From Pogonophryne albipinna (lineage: Eukaryota; Chordata; Actinopteri; Perciformes; Artedidraconidae): a DNA stretch of 64,000 nucleotides. Of this stretch, positions 35,839-49,023 are shown in pieces. Within the stretch, counting starts at the first letter, position 1, and every line of letters starts with the position of its first letter. The notes below the pieces were generated by a model. That model was not told the DNA's origin. It made no database searches and worked only from the letters and a program-made list of their open reading frames with translations. The position numbers were made by a program, and so were the translations under genes. Where the stretch lies: the NCBI GenBank assembly GCA_028583405.1, contig CM053251.1:8584102-8648101 (forward strand), written 5' to 3'.

Positions 35839-35898
35839 AACGTGGCCACGTTTTATTTATTTTTCTCTCAATGAACCCTCCAGGGCTCCGTAGATTAC

Positions 35899-38800
35899 TG
35901 TGGGGTATGAACAAGATAACTTTGTACACATGATTGTCTGAATTAAAATACGTTTTCTAAAGTCATATAATAAATACTTCTAGAAGAACTCACAACTAAA
36001 ATTATTTATATTTTTTTGGACTAAGTTTCCATCCAAACAGAAAAGTGCAATCCACTGTTTAAGATCAATTTGGGATTTTCTGTTTTCTTTCTGTAGACAT
36101 GAAACACAATTGTAAGTAGACAATCAAACAAGGAATTCACTATTATATTAAAAAAAGGGTCTTACGGTGTTATTTGCCATAAAATAAGAAACTCACTTTA
36201 TTTTTGGGTTGTCACTTTAGGAGTGAACAAAACAGAACAGATTGCTTTACAGAATAATGAACATGTGTTTGAAGTGAGTGCTGAAGAGTTTACAGAGAGT
36301 ACAGTGGATCAACAATAAAAAGAAAAGAAAATTCTTTGAGCCAACTCTACAAATACCACCCAAGTCACAATACCACCCAGCTTGAGAGAGGAACACAATT
36401 CATCATGACTCCAAGATGACTGCCCTGTGTTTTGTTTCAGCGCGTTATATTTTTCACACATTTACGAGGCTGTGTCTGCTGGTTGTGTAAGTGACCCCTG
36501 GGGTGAGGAAGTAGCCCAGTAAGTCTGCCCTACACACCCTCGCTGGTCTGTGGCTGACCCCAGCGCTGTTCTTAATCTCAACGGGATGACAGAAATGCTG
36601 AGGAATTTCTCTGCTCTGTGCCTAAACCAACCTGTCAAGACGCTCTTCTTAGGCTGTGCACGTTCCTCTGTTACGTCCCCGTCGGCTCTCATGTTGCCCC
36701 GTTTTGTTGAAATATGACCTGCAAATACCAAACCCTGGCCTTAGTAACCTCTCCAAACACAGCCCACATACGTGCAAATGCATCCGGAAAATATCTCTAC
36801 TAATGTTCAGTGTTGGCTGCAGGCAGATGACAAAATCCCAGCCCCTCCACACCTTACCTACCTGTATGCTGAGTTGTGTGTGTTGAAGCAAAATGAGAGG
36901 TGCCAGCCTAGCGCTTTTTTTCTGGTCTTTGCCAAAACTGTTCTGTGCTTGTGTAAGGCTAACGAGAGCCTCCGTCCAGATGCTAGTGCGAAGCTACACA
37001 GCTGAGCAAACAGTCACCGTCTTCTCTATAGCATGACATGTTTAAAATGACATGCCCGTCCAAAAAGGAGGAGACCAGCTGAGTTCTGAGGAACAAAATG
37101 AGCCAGACATTCATCACCTGATCGGCTTGTTAGAACAGCTTAAAGTTCAACATCCCTTGAATTTGTATTGGCTATTGGGCTGACGATGTTAGTCTGACTT
37201 TGAATTGAATAAAGAACTTTGTTAAGAGAGTGAAAAGTGAATACAATCTGTATTTTTCTTTCAGCTTCAGTTGTACTTTGTGACTTTGTGTGTATAGAAT
37301 TTTTAGATCAGACCTTTAAATGTAAGCTTTTCCTACAGCGACCTTTTGCCAAAATAGTTACAGTCTGTAAATTGGGAAAATTCCCAGACAGGCAAGAATG
37401 GAGTTGACTGAATGGGAGATGGGGGGATTTTCCAGACACTTTCAATAACACAGACAATCTACTCTGGCAGGGAAGCACCTCTGTGACTTCAAATGTAAAC
37501 CATTTCAATTGGGCTTAATCTTCCCGGTACGCTGCTTCTTTAAGCTGAGACTCAGTGTTCTGTTTCGCTGTAAATACCCAACATCTGTGCATTAAACAGA
37601 GTATGCATTGTCTGGAGCCTGTATGTTTTCCAGTACATCATTCAAGACCTTCAATATATATAAAAAGAGTGATTTGTTGGAGATAAACACATCTTTGAGT
37701 CAAGTACTGCAAACTCCAGAGTCAATCCAATCTACGCAGGGTTGATTTTCTACCCGTCTTTCTTTTGCTGTTTGAAACAGTCTAGTGCTTGCTGCAAAAA
37801 CACATTTGTCCTTGGTAAAAACATCTTGGAATGGAGATATTCTTTGGCGGGTTGTGTCAATCCTCCCACTTAGACAAAATATTCAGTTCTCTTGTAAACG
37901 ACTGTCTTCTTAGGCAATCCCCAAGGATGTGAATTAAGCTTAATGCAATGCTCTCTGGGCCAGAAAGGAGTTTTTTTTACAGCAGCCGGGAGAGACACTT
38001 CTCTCTACTGTACATGCACAAAGGAAGAGATAGTGAGAAAAGGCCTCCATTCATGGTGCTCTGGCTGAGTTGTAGTAGATATGGCACGGCAGTATAAGAT
38101 CCTGCGGCCTGTGTCTTCACAGCGGACTGTCAGCAAACATGCCGCCAGCGTCTGCTGCCGCCCTGTTTGTCTCTGAGGCCACGATCTGCACGCATCTCTC
38201 AGAGTGAAGCGCTTCTTCTCCTCAACAGGACAAGGACCAAATACTGATCCAGTCCTGCACAGCACTCTGATACCTTATCTCCACTGAGGATTCTTGATTT
38301 AAAAATGTTTGAAATGACTAAAATATGCCTTAGATATTTGGGCATTTTCAAAAGAAGAAGCCTGTGGTTATCATTCAAAAATATATTTGTTTTCTATAAT
38401 AACAACTCCCTCTCTCCTTTTCCTCTTTATTGCAATAACTCCAGCATGCCAACATATTACAACCAACAAGGCTTTAGCAATATTAACAGTTTGACATAAC
38501 AATTTTCAAATGTTTCATTCACTCAACAGCAACAGCACACATTTATAAAACATACTTCACTATGCTACCCTTACTATTCAATATAAAATTAGAAATTTGC
38601 CATCTTCTAATCTGACCACGAATAAGTGATATTCTGAATTTGTCCTATTGTCAACTAATCAAAACAGTCAGTGAATTGATCCTACAGCACTAACACACAC
38701 TGTCCTGCTACTATACATACTCACTAGCTGTTGAATAAAGTCCCTTAATAATTTAGAAAATTGCTCCTATTTTAGTAATATTTGCTAAATACTCACAAGC

Positions 38801-39325
38801 CGATATGTTTAGAAATAACATGTGACTTCAGTGGTAACCAATGGAGTTAGGGCTAAGAGCCACAGACTCGTAGAGAAGTTACACATTGAGGGTTGACATT
38901 AACAAAAAACAGTGTATCTGATGCTTTAAATTAACTGTGAAAAATACTGATGTACACTAACAGTACGAAGCAAGAAAACAAACAAGACAAAGTGGCAACA
39001 AAACACATTTCAAGCAATAAACCAGCAATCCAGAAATACATGTATATGAACACAGTACTTTAGGCCAGAGAATACAAATATTTTGGTCATGATTTAAGGC
39101 ACATTTGTAGCATAGTAAATCTGATCTGACTAGTTTAATGTACAAAATATGTGTAAACGTTGCATTCATTTCCATTCAATGCAACACAAGACTATAGCCG
39201 TTACAATAATACTCGAGCACCAATTGCACTTTTTGTTAGTCATAGAGTTAAATATGCTGTACAGTACAGGGAGAGATGTTTGCTGTAAAACCCTGCAGAT
39301 AGTACTTGAAAAGAAAAGGAGGATT
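35899..39325. other. Intergenic plus 3' untranslated region of the lysyl oxidase gene
   Basis: No coding exon recognised in 35899-38400. The part near 38426-39325 probably holds the 3' untranslated region of the minus-strand lysyl oxidase. ORFs at 36462-36891 overlap on both strands and are unsupported. Confidence 0.4.
38426..38431 (-). terminator. Candidate polyadenylation signal for the lysyl oxidase gene
   Basis: AATAAA on the minus strand, about 895 bp after the stop codon. Plausible distance, but no independent support. Confidence 0.3.
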
Positions 39326-42300
39326 TCAACTCCTGAAAAAGAAAAGTAAAAGAAACATTTAAATACACAAATCCAAATTGTAAACACACAAGGCTTCATT
39401 CAGCATCTCTCAATTGTTGATCGAATGTTTTGCCATTTTATCTTTTTATTCTAAGTTGATCTGGATAGAGAGAACATCACATGCAGCGTTCATATTAAAC
39501 AGAAACAGTGGTACGGTACCTTGATACTCGGCAGTTGCGTGTCTGAACATAGATTCCTGTGTATGTGATATCACATCTCACTATGTTGTTGGTGAAGTCT
39601 GACTCCTGGACGCTGGAATTGGGATTCACAGTAACCTGAAAATAATCAGAAACAGTTTGAGCAGCTCGGCAGGTTTCTTAGTAAGAAACATTTCGTGGTT
39701 TTGAGAAAAATCCATAAACAACGTTTTTTTTGTTGCAGATGATATGATGTTCATGTGACATGTGTTACCTTTAAGATGTAGTTCCCTGGAGGCACATCAG
39801 TGATGTCGATCCACTGGCAGTCGATGTTGGCAGCGTAGACGTCATGGCATCCCGGGCTTAAGCCCTGAGAACACAACCGAAACACACTCATTGGCAACTC
39901 GTGGCTCCTGAGACGAATTTGACAAGATTTTTCCTACAAGTGCTGCAAATGAGGCACATTTGAGCTTAAGTTATACAAACAGTTCTTTGGAAGAGAAGCT
40001 GTTGCAAGAAACCAGCGCTGAGCCAGAATCACAGAGCCCAGACAACAGATGAAATAAGTATTCCCAGGTCCTCAGGATGTTTTCATTCTATTTTAATGAC
40101 GTTCACTGAAGTTCTACTTTAAAACATTTCTCAGCAGTGGACCTGCAGTATTTGCCAAAAACTCCTAGACAGGATATTGTGCAACTCTGAGCCTTAGTCA
40201 GACACTAGGTTGTGTTTGACTTAGTAAATCTAATTAAAATGACACAGTGGAAACAGTTGTAAAACACCTGCTGTGTCTCTGGAGAAAGTGGGAAAAGCCA
40301 GAAAACACTACTCAAGTGGTTTCATTTGAAGAGAGTGGATTTTCAGGATGAAACTTTTTTTTTTTCAAGACTTCAGGATTGACTAACTCAAGCTTACCCT
40401 ATACGTTGGTACAGTACAAACACACTATATTCAGATCAAGAGATAACTACTCAGGTACTCATTACTACCCGTTTATTTTACATTTCCCATACGGTGAATC
40501 TGTGTTATTAACATTCTCCCTGTAATGTTTGTTATAGGCTGGCAAGTGACTTAAATGTCCAGTTTTTATGAGATTTAGTATTGAGGACAGGATACTTTAC
40601 TTGGTGGAACTGCCTTCCCGTACTTTGAACCACATAACCATGCTTTTTAAACCTTAAACTTTGCATATATCTAGAGATGGCAGTGAGGGTTTCTAATTCC
40701 TTATTATTGAAGATAATACAACATTTACGTCACACACTGACACTGTACTGAATAATTATATGTTACCTGCGTGTGAGATGTACAGGCGTAGCGCCGCCTG
40801 AATCCAGGTTCACAGCCCGTGTCCTCCAGACAAAAGCTGGCTTTGTGTCCCTCGGCCACGTTACGTTCAGTGACGATGTCCAGCAGGTCGTAGTTACTGA
40901 AGGCGTCCATGCTGTGGTAGTGTCTGAAGGGGTAGAATAAAACACATTAGGCCGATCTGAGGGTGTAGTTTTTTTACCATGCAGGTTCAATCACTCTCAT
41001 TCTAGGTAAACTCACTGGTGACAGCTGTGCCAGTCCCACTGATATCTGGGCTTGACAGGAAGGAAGTCTGTGGTGCCTTGGTTGATCACTTTCTGGGGGA
41101 ATCGCAGCAGGACTCTGAAGTCGATGTCTCTTACGCCGGGTCCATAAGCCGACCTTGGATGGATCACAGGAGAAACAGGCATACGTGCTAATGGCTTGCT
41201 GTCAGAGTGCAAACGTTTTATTTTGCCATTGTGCCTAATGCTTTGACATCATGTTGGACAATCACTGCTCCATAATAACCCTATCAACAATACAGTTGTC
41301 ATGCAACATTAAAAAGTGATACAGACGTAATAGAAAGTTATCCTTAAACAACCAAAGATATTGCTCAAACAAGTCAAATTAAGGTTCAATGGGCAGCCAA
41401 AACAAAGGAAATGCCAGTGTGTTGAGTGTATAGGTGTGTGTGTGTGTGTCTGCTTCAGTGTCTACATTCTGGTGAAGTGAATCATTTTGGCACAATTGCT
41501 CACCTGGCTAGACAATTCTCCTCGGCTGCACAGCGGAGTGCAAACATCTGCATGCGCTGTATATAGGCACCGGCCTGGATGGCATACGGGTCTGGCACGA
41601 GGTCTGGCAGTCCTGAGGAGACGGTTAAAGGGAAAAAGGGTTTTGTAATTCTGAGATCTTTATGGTTAGAGTCATAGTCACTTTATTCACCAAATGTACT
41701 CAGGACTTGACTTGGGCCATAAGAAAGAAAGATAAGAGGTTAGAAAAATGTAAATACAATCAATCAATCAATGTTTATTTATATATGCAATATATTTAAT
41801 GATTATATACAGTTCAGGATGATAATGCTATGCTACATTCAGGCTATTGGTTGGCAATGTATGAAAATTATTATAATACACATTAAAAGACTGATGAATA
41901 TGCTGCCTAATGCTGTGTTTGCACCTTTTGGACAGTTTACACAGTATACAGGCTTTCTATCTCCCATATGGTGTGTGTTTCTTGCTTAGAATCATTAATT
42001 GAAATAGAGTCCAGGCTGAAAGTATACGAGCAGCTGTTAGTATTTGTTAATTATAAGTGTTTAATATCGCTGAGCTGCCAGACCAGGATTCAAAGCCCTA
42101 ATAAGATGTTATCCCTTCTTGTAATTTAGTTGTTTCCTTTACTTGAGTGAGAAATTGATTTAAAATAACACCTGATGATTCAAACGTAAGATTTGGCCAT
42201 GATAATTTGAATCCATGCAAATAAGAAGGCTTTACATGTTCCATGATTATGATACTTAACTTACCATTTTGGAAATATCCTGTACCATAACCTGTGACAG

Positions 42301-43069
42301 GCGGACGGCGGTTGCGGGCCGATGACCTCCCTCTGGTGGGATATGGGTTGTAGAAAACCGAATTTCTGTGGTTCTTTAATGGGTTTCGAGGGTCATCGTT
42401 AGCCATGTTCTCTTCGTTAGCCATGTTCTCTCCGTTAGCATTTGCCTCGTTAGAACCAGCCTGACTGAGTGCAGTGGAAGGAGCAGGGGCTTCAGGTACC
42501 CTCTCCAGACTGGTTGGATGTGCTGAGATGGATTGATCGGTCTGCGCGTGTTGCCTGGATACAGCCATCGCCTCTGGCACCGCGCGTAAAGGCTGGTATT
42601 GTGCACCGGGCCCCTGATCTCCTCCTCTGGTGTACAGAGCATCCATACGACTTCTCCTCACGGGTAGGTCTCTAACTCTTCCCGGTGCAGAGGCGTTGAC
42701 GGTATTGGGGTGTACAGGGATTGAGCGCCGCGTGGCCACATAACCTGCAGCTCCGGGAGGGCGCTGATCAGTCCTCACCTGTCTGGACTCAGCCTGTCCG
42801 GGTCTTATCGCAGTGACTCTTCTATGGGCTCCCGGCATTTGGCTCCAGGTGCCATCCCTTCTGCCACTCACATAAACCCTCGACTGGCTTCTGGACCGAA
42901 CCGGAGCATGGTACTCTGAGCCGGTGCTCATTAAACTATAAACCTGCCCGTTGTTCTCCCACTGGATCCGGTTCCGCCAGGGGCCAACTGTGCGCTGCTG
43001 CTGCTGCCCAAACATGAGGGGAAGTTGTCCATGGAAAAAGTAGAACAATAAGAGTGACCATTGTGCCAT
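39326..43069 (-). CDS. Lysyl oxidase (LOX/LOXL5 type), seven coding exons
   Basis: Secreted copper amine oxidase that oxidises lysines in collagen and elastin, starting cross-linking. Exons: 42265-43069, 41504-41612, 41016-41153, 40767-40923, 39769-39864, 39520-39635, 39326-39332; internal sizes 109, 138, 157, 96 and 116 bp equal those I recall for human LOX. All junctions are GT-AG and in phase; total 475 aa. Residues 1-20 are a signal peptide (ATG 43069). The propeptide is arginine-rich with [13 protein letters not shown] near 34. The catalytic domain starts near [20 protein letters not shown] (about 262). Copper ligands are H350, H352 and H354 in WHSCHQHYH; LTQ residues are K378 ([11 protein letters not shown]) and Y413. 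The C-terminus NCRVSRS resembles LOXL1; DDPRNPLK resembles LOX. With the synteny, I favour the fish LOXL5 lineage; LOX remains possible. Confidence 0.92.
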
Positions 43070-44999
43070 TGCAATTAAACTAGAAAAAACAAGTCACTCC
43101 TGTAAGTTAGTGATAAATAAGACTGTGGTGTGAATTGCACGCGCAGATGTTGCTTTGTGGAAAGTGGATGAAAAGCAGGAGTGCAGCTCTGACACAGAAC
43201 ACCATATCAGTCCTCAGGGGGAGAGCAGAGGAGGGCTGGAGACTTTCTCCTGCTCACTTATCGAATCCCAGTTTCTTACGCAAACTCAAACTTTCTAGCA
43301 AGAAGATTTAACCCATGCCTCTCCGTGGCTTCGTTCTGTTACACAATACTTACACAAGGACGTTTGCTCAGTAAACTTTACGCACAGGTGTTAACTGAAG
43401 TCATCTCAATGTTAACGTTCAACCTGGATATTGGCAGGAACCAGTCCGCCCAGTAGAGGCAAATGTAAGCTTATGATCATTTGATTATACTCTCCACTTC
43501 ACTACGAACGAGAAAAACGTATTTGATATGACTTTAAAAATCCATTAGAGTACTTAAACAATTTAATTAAGTGCCACAAGTTCTCAGTTTACCCACACAC
43601 AGTACGTCGTCATGAGATGGTAGGTATTTTTTTTATTTGTATAAATGTTACTTGTGTGACAACCTTAGAGAGGCTGCACTGGCTTCATGGCCTCATGGCC
43701 TCGTGCAGGACTGCTCCTCCACCACGAGGCGGCAGCCTCTGTGTCTCCATCCTGCTGAGGCGCAATCTATCATCCAGCATCATCCTGAGAGTCATGGTAC
43801 AGAAAACCAAACCCTTTTTATTGTTGAGCTCATCCTTCCTGGATTCATGTTAAGTGTTAAGTGTCTAGAATATCTGTAGTTTGGTTTCCAGCTATATTAA
43901 TTTGTTTTGGCAGAAATCCATATTCATCCAAGCAACTTTACTAAAAGTTCAACAACATGCACAACTATTTTTTCCAAAAGGAAAGTACATACATTTTGTT
44001 ATTCATTTTTAATACAAAATAGTATTATTATTATTAGTGCCTGAGCTCGACAGAGTCGGTGCAAGGACTATTTGGATATTTGACTTTAGTTAAAGTATTA
44101 ATACCAAAGTTTACAAATGTACAAACACTCTACAAGTAAAGGTCCTGAATTTAAAAGCATAAAGCTAAATAGGTATTAGCGTCAACATATACTTAGTGAA
44201 GGTTCTAATATACAAATATATACATTTTGGGAGATGTTTATGTCATGTATATATTGCTTGATATCTTACACTGTAATTATTCAAACAATTGATAATTATA
44301 TTTAATTAGTTGATGTGTAAGTCTGTAAATAGTAAAACAGTTAATCAAAAAAGCTGAATAGAGTACAAATGACAATCCTTAATGTGGCCGAGTATAAAGT
44401 ACAGTAGCATGAAATACAAATATCCCAGTGAAGTCAAAGTAACTGGATGTGTTAAAAGGGGCAGCATATGTACTGGGCCATTGAGTGCAAAAACAACCTA
44501 TCAAACTCAATGTTTTCCCACGTGGCTTCAACATTGAGATGTCACTATGATTCTGTTTTCAGGTAATAAACTCAGATAGTTTGATATGGGTCACGGATGG
44601 GACACACACAAAGAGTCAGGCAGAGCTCAGTGTGTGTCACCTCTCTCCTGCTGTGCCGTGGTGTGTGTTTCCTCATCCAAATAGGGCATCAGGACGTTGA
44701 GCCTGCATGCTTTTCTATTCTTAGTCAAAGACACCTCCCCCTGCCTGCTCCAAAGTGCAGCACTCCAGATTTATAAGAGCCACAGATCCTCGGCACTGGT
44801 TTGGCACAAGACTTCCCGAGCAGGACATGTAACCCACAAAGTTTAGCCAGTAAGTATTAATGTTAAATTTAGTCTTTCTTGTGTGTCTGACCTGAAAGTA
44901 AACAAATCACAACAAATGTTGCCACAAAAAACTAATCTTTACTGTGAACTATAGGGTTGCTTGTACATAAAATAAAGTTTTTGGTTGTTTTCATGGTAC

Positions 45000-45000
<1 letters not shown>
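43070..45000. other. Intergenic; possible plus-strand 5' exon near 44770
   Basis: The first part is presumably the promoter of the minus-strand lysyl oxidase. A plus-strand TATA-like atttataagagcc at 44770 precedes about 80 bp ending agcca|gtaagtatt, a good splice donor at about 44850. No coding sequence is attached. The rest shows only diverged repeat-like sequence (44070-44420). Confidence 0.35.

Positions 45001-45036
<36 letters not shown>
45001..45036. repeat. (CAG)12 trinucleotide repeat
   Basis: Twelve uninterrupted CAG units in non-coding sequence between the lysyl oxidase and nmrk2 genes. Confidence 0.97.
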
Positions 45037-45037
<1 letters not shown>

Positions 45038-48000
45038 TCTTTCCCAGAGCGAGACACTAATTCTTTTTACGCTTTGAATATATCTTATCCCATGAATCTA
45101 GGTATCCAGGGCTCACAGCTTTGCTTCTTGTGAGATTAAACGAAGATGATGGTCTTAAAATGGTTTTACCACGAGAAAACATCCACACAAGGAATACACC
45201 TGTTTACTTCCACTGAAGGCCTCACACTGCCAGTCTGAGGAGTTTGCAACTAAATGATAAAGCCTGAGGGTTTACCACAGATCATGGGGAGACAATGCAG
45301 GTGAGATGCTGAACAAATGTGTGAAAAAACATGAACATTATTATACTGTTGTCCCTTTATGGTAGCTCCTCCTGAAAGTGAGTTTTTAAATAAAACGGAT
45401 TTAGTGTTTTCTTTCTTTGTTTCTTTCTAACCCGAGTTAAAATAGAAGTGTCTAATAAATGATGAATCATCTGTTATTGGACGACTGTCGATCATCAGGT
45501 TTCTTGTCACACGCGTGTTCCTTAAAGTTAATTAACCTTCACCTAAATCAGCGCGGTCAGCTCTCCTCACGTTTCAGCTCTAAGTCTCACGCTGCTCTAT
45601 CTGTCTTCACGTTTTGGTTGATCTACACGTGACAAACTGATTATTTATATGTGAGCTATTAAAAACCATCCCGCAATTAGACCCTTTACCCAGATTGACA
45701 TGTTAATACCTCCTGATGTTAAGAGGTCATCTTGCCCCTTAAGCTTTACTGTGCGTGACTGCAGGATACTTCTGTTTCAACACTTTTTACAAATGTGTTT
45801 GTAACCAAATATCTGTGCAGACACAGAGTCAATGTTTGTATGTATTTTTCTTTTAGATGTGGACAGGATAAACTATATGTTTAGTTTGTATTACTTGGTC
45901 CAATCCACAGTCAATACAAAATATATATATATATACATGTATGTATATATATATATTTTATATTAGGTCAGACTTATCCTAAATACTTTTTTCAATTGGC
46001 AGAAACCCAATAAAACTATTTGTAGTTCCTAAAGACTAATATTTGTGAGATTTAGTTCAAATAATTCTGAGGATTTGTTGCAACGTTCACTAAGCGAGTT
46101 ATTATTGGCAAATAATGAGCAAAATGTTTGGACTCCACATAAAAGTGGAAGTATATCTCTCAGCTAAACTTCACATTTTCAAGGTGAGTTGACTACTTCA
46201 GATTTGAATATCGGGGCATTTTTCTTCTTCCAGTGCAAAAGAAAATGTTTTCTAGGCTGTAGTTGAGCTTTTGCTTGTTGTGTCCTCCCTCCTCTGCTTG
46301 CAGCATGCATGTCATTTATTTCTCTGGTGTGGGTTTTAGGTCAGTGCAGACCGATCAGGACCGAGAGCCAGTTACATAATCACAACTTTGTGACCTTTTG
46401 AAAAAGGACTCAATAAGGAACATGGGGCCCACCTGTCACTGTATCTCTACCTAACATGAGCAGTATATAAACTTAGATGGGTCATAACACATTTTAATGT
46501 GGTAGCAAGCGGCTATAAGTGTTTATTTGTCAACAAATCTTCCTATGGGCAGCTATAAAGTATATATAGAGTGCGTATGGTGAGAAATGTAGGTGAAAAG
46601 CATAGGGGGAGAAGAGTAGGCTTAATAAAAAACATTTTGACAATCAAATAAATAAATAAATAATGCATAATATTACATGTTCCTTGAATGAAAAATTAAG
46701 ATTATGGATGTATATAACCAGAACATGACTATACACCTGCTAACAGCTACATTAGAGTGTGTAAAACATTTAATTAATGTTTATATAGGGCTTATATGTG
46801 CTAAATAGGGGGATTTCAGTTGTTCACATATGTTTAGTGACAGCGAGGTAGACATAAATATTCCTGTCATTCCTTCAGTGGCATTACCACAACTGTTCAC
46901 ATGCCTTGGGGTCCTCACTTACTCACGCAGGGTCTCTGCACAGCATGTGACAGCCGCTCATCTCCTGTGTCTGCGGCCTCGCCACCTAAATATGGACGCC
47001 ACGGCTGTACTTTCGAGGTTGCCATGGCGTCAGGTGACGTGGGAGCATGAGGTTCTCATGTTACCGGGGCCCGGCCCCTGAGTCAGAGCAGGCGGTGAAA
47101 TGTGGGGTGAGTGTGTGGCAAACTGCAATTGGCTGTACACTCATTAAAAATATCCCCCTGACACCACAGACGCTAAGCCTAAATATAAACTGACGGAGCA
47201 GATCTGCTCCAGGCCCACTGCTGGCATGTAAAGACTCCCAGAAACGTATCACAAGACCCCGAACACACCCTCTGAGGCTCTGCCAGAGCACTGTGAAGTG
47301 TTCTCGCTCACAAGAAAGACAGATTCTGGAAAAGCCTAAATTACACTAAAGATTTATACACGCTCGGACTTTAAATCCCTTGTTGTCTTGGTCGTCACTG
47401 CCAGTCATTGTCTTATGACTCAAGCCGCAGATATGACAAACAACCCTCAAGGTGACCCTATCATTAACTGGCTTTTGATATTAAAGTATCAATAAAAGGG
47501 AGAGTTTATGGCCGTGTCACCCCTCATTTCTGTGCAGACAGTGTTGGCTGAGGGTAAGAGCGATGTGTGTGACTTTAGAAAGAACATTTTATCTTTCAGA
47601 GATGTTTGGACATTTCCAGTAAAAGCAAAAGCACTTTCACCCCATGTGTTGAAAAATAACATTTACTGAGCAGACAAAACCGAAATATTTCCTTCTATTA
47701 TGAGACGCTACAGGCTAGAAAAGAGAAAGGTTACTTCATGTTAATGGATGTGGTGTTAACACAGAAGGGAAGCTTTATCAAAGCACTCTGTGGCTCTGAC
47801 CTTTCTGTGATGTGAAAAGAGAATTCCCCTAACAAGGTTTACAGAAATATAATCAGATATTTTTCATTTAGTGCTATGGAGGTGATCAGTTTACATGTTC
47901 TTTAACCTTTTACATTACACCATGATTCAATGATAGTTTTGAGTCTAGAAATTGTGGGAGAAATGTATACGTTAGCCACAAAACTCCCCCAGTAACGTTC

Positions 48001-48532
48001 AAATATGTCACTTTCCAATTCAACATTGGTAAAACAATAATATTATCAAAGTAATTGACGCCACTTAAAAGAGAAGAAAATGCCCCCATACATGGGAAGG
48101 GTGTGTCATTATACATCCATCTCAAGGCAATTTAGTGGATAACTAAAATGTAGCACCTTTGATAAATATAGGCGAATAAAACACTAATTTGTGTTGCTTG
48201 TGTCAGGGGGTTTGACTACTCAAAAAGCTCCTGGTTGTTTAGTTTTTGGTTCAGTCATAGATGCTCAAATAGCCTTTTCACATATATATATTTATCTGTC
48301 TAAAAAGAAGAGATTAAATAAATTAACCAATATTTGTAAATTGTTCCTCCTTCCTGTACACTGCAATAGCTCAGCCATTGTGTGTTTCAGGAATACAATC
48401 TGTGTGATTCGGTTAGCAGGACACTTTTAATGCAACTCTAATCTAATCTGGGTGATAAGAGGTGTCCTTTATGAGCCACAGGATGTTTTCAATCATTATC
48501 ACACACATGTTTTTGATGTGAGGTCTGTGACT

Positions 48533-48534
<2 letters not shown>
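45037..48534. other. Intergenic, no gene seen
   Basis: Includes an AT-rich near-palindrome at 45918-45961 centred on acatgt. The 83-codon ORF at 46830-47081 is GC-richer than its surroundings but has no motif or exon boundary. Confidence 0.4.

Positions 48535-48609
<75 letters not shown>
48535..48609. repeat. (TG)n microsatellite, ~37 copies
   Basis: Uninterrupted TG for about 75 bp, roughly 410 bp beyond the nmrk2 stop codon. Confidence 0.97.
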
Positions 48610-48612
<3 letters not shown>

Positions 48613-49023
48613 TGCATTTGAAATGAAAACAGGAAACACAAATCGGATTCAGTCGTTTCATTCAGTTACGAGACACAAATCCTTCCTCCCAGTGGGTATT
48701 TTATAGGTTCACATACAGATCAGTGTTGTGATCCGTCCCTGATGTTAAACACTGGGCCGTCCAGATGTGGCTTATCTTTAGAAAAAAGTTACACAGGACC
48801 ATAAAAACATGGTGCTTAATAACAGGATTAACTATTTACAAATCAGGCTAGAACTACACACTGCTGTTACACATGTGCTCAAAGTTATATTTACAAGTCT
48901 ATACACAGCTCCACTGTTATCCTCGTCCTGCTGTAGAGAGAGAGAGAGAGAAAGGAGAGGGTTAATAACACTGTCACTGTCACACTGTTGGTGAAAATAT
49001 TAAAGATTATATTTTAAATGTAC

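Larger units (their letters stand above)
33539..35892. mobile_element. 2.35-kb palindromic (foldback) element with 6-bp TSD
   Basis: The two halves are near-perfect inverted copies over roughly 1.0-1.1 kb each: TACGGAGCCCTGGAGGGTTC at 33539 mirrors the end at 35892. Flanks are the perfect 6-bp duplication GATTAC (33533-33538 and 35893-35898), so it moved as one unit. From the tip inward each arm has the 20-bp palindrome TAAAACGTGGCCACGTTTTA, a 21-bp minisatellite, about 100 bp of spacer, a 294-bp TIR element, about 400 bp of unique sequence, and a CA/TG tract. A third minisatellite array forms the loop. No transposase. The ORFs inside are repeat-encoded. Superfamily not recognised. Confidence 0.88.

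Noticed and set aside
33557..35929. Repeat proteins NSCARFSNSCARF, KRAHELLKRAHELL and VTKACARVTKACAR
   Set aside because: All are translations of the 21-bp minisatellite in different frames of both strands; no unique N- or C-terminal domain.
42098..42264. C-terminal extension of lysyl oxidase exon 1 ([11 protein letters not shown]...)
   Set aside because: This is read-through into intron 1; the gtaagt donor at 42264 and the in-phase LPDLVPD exon show the real structure.
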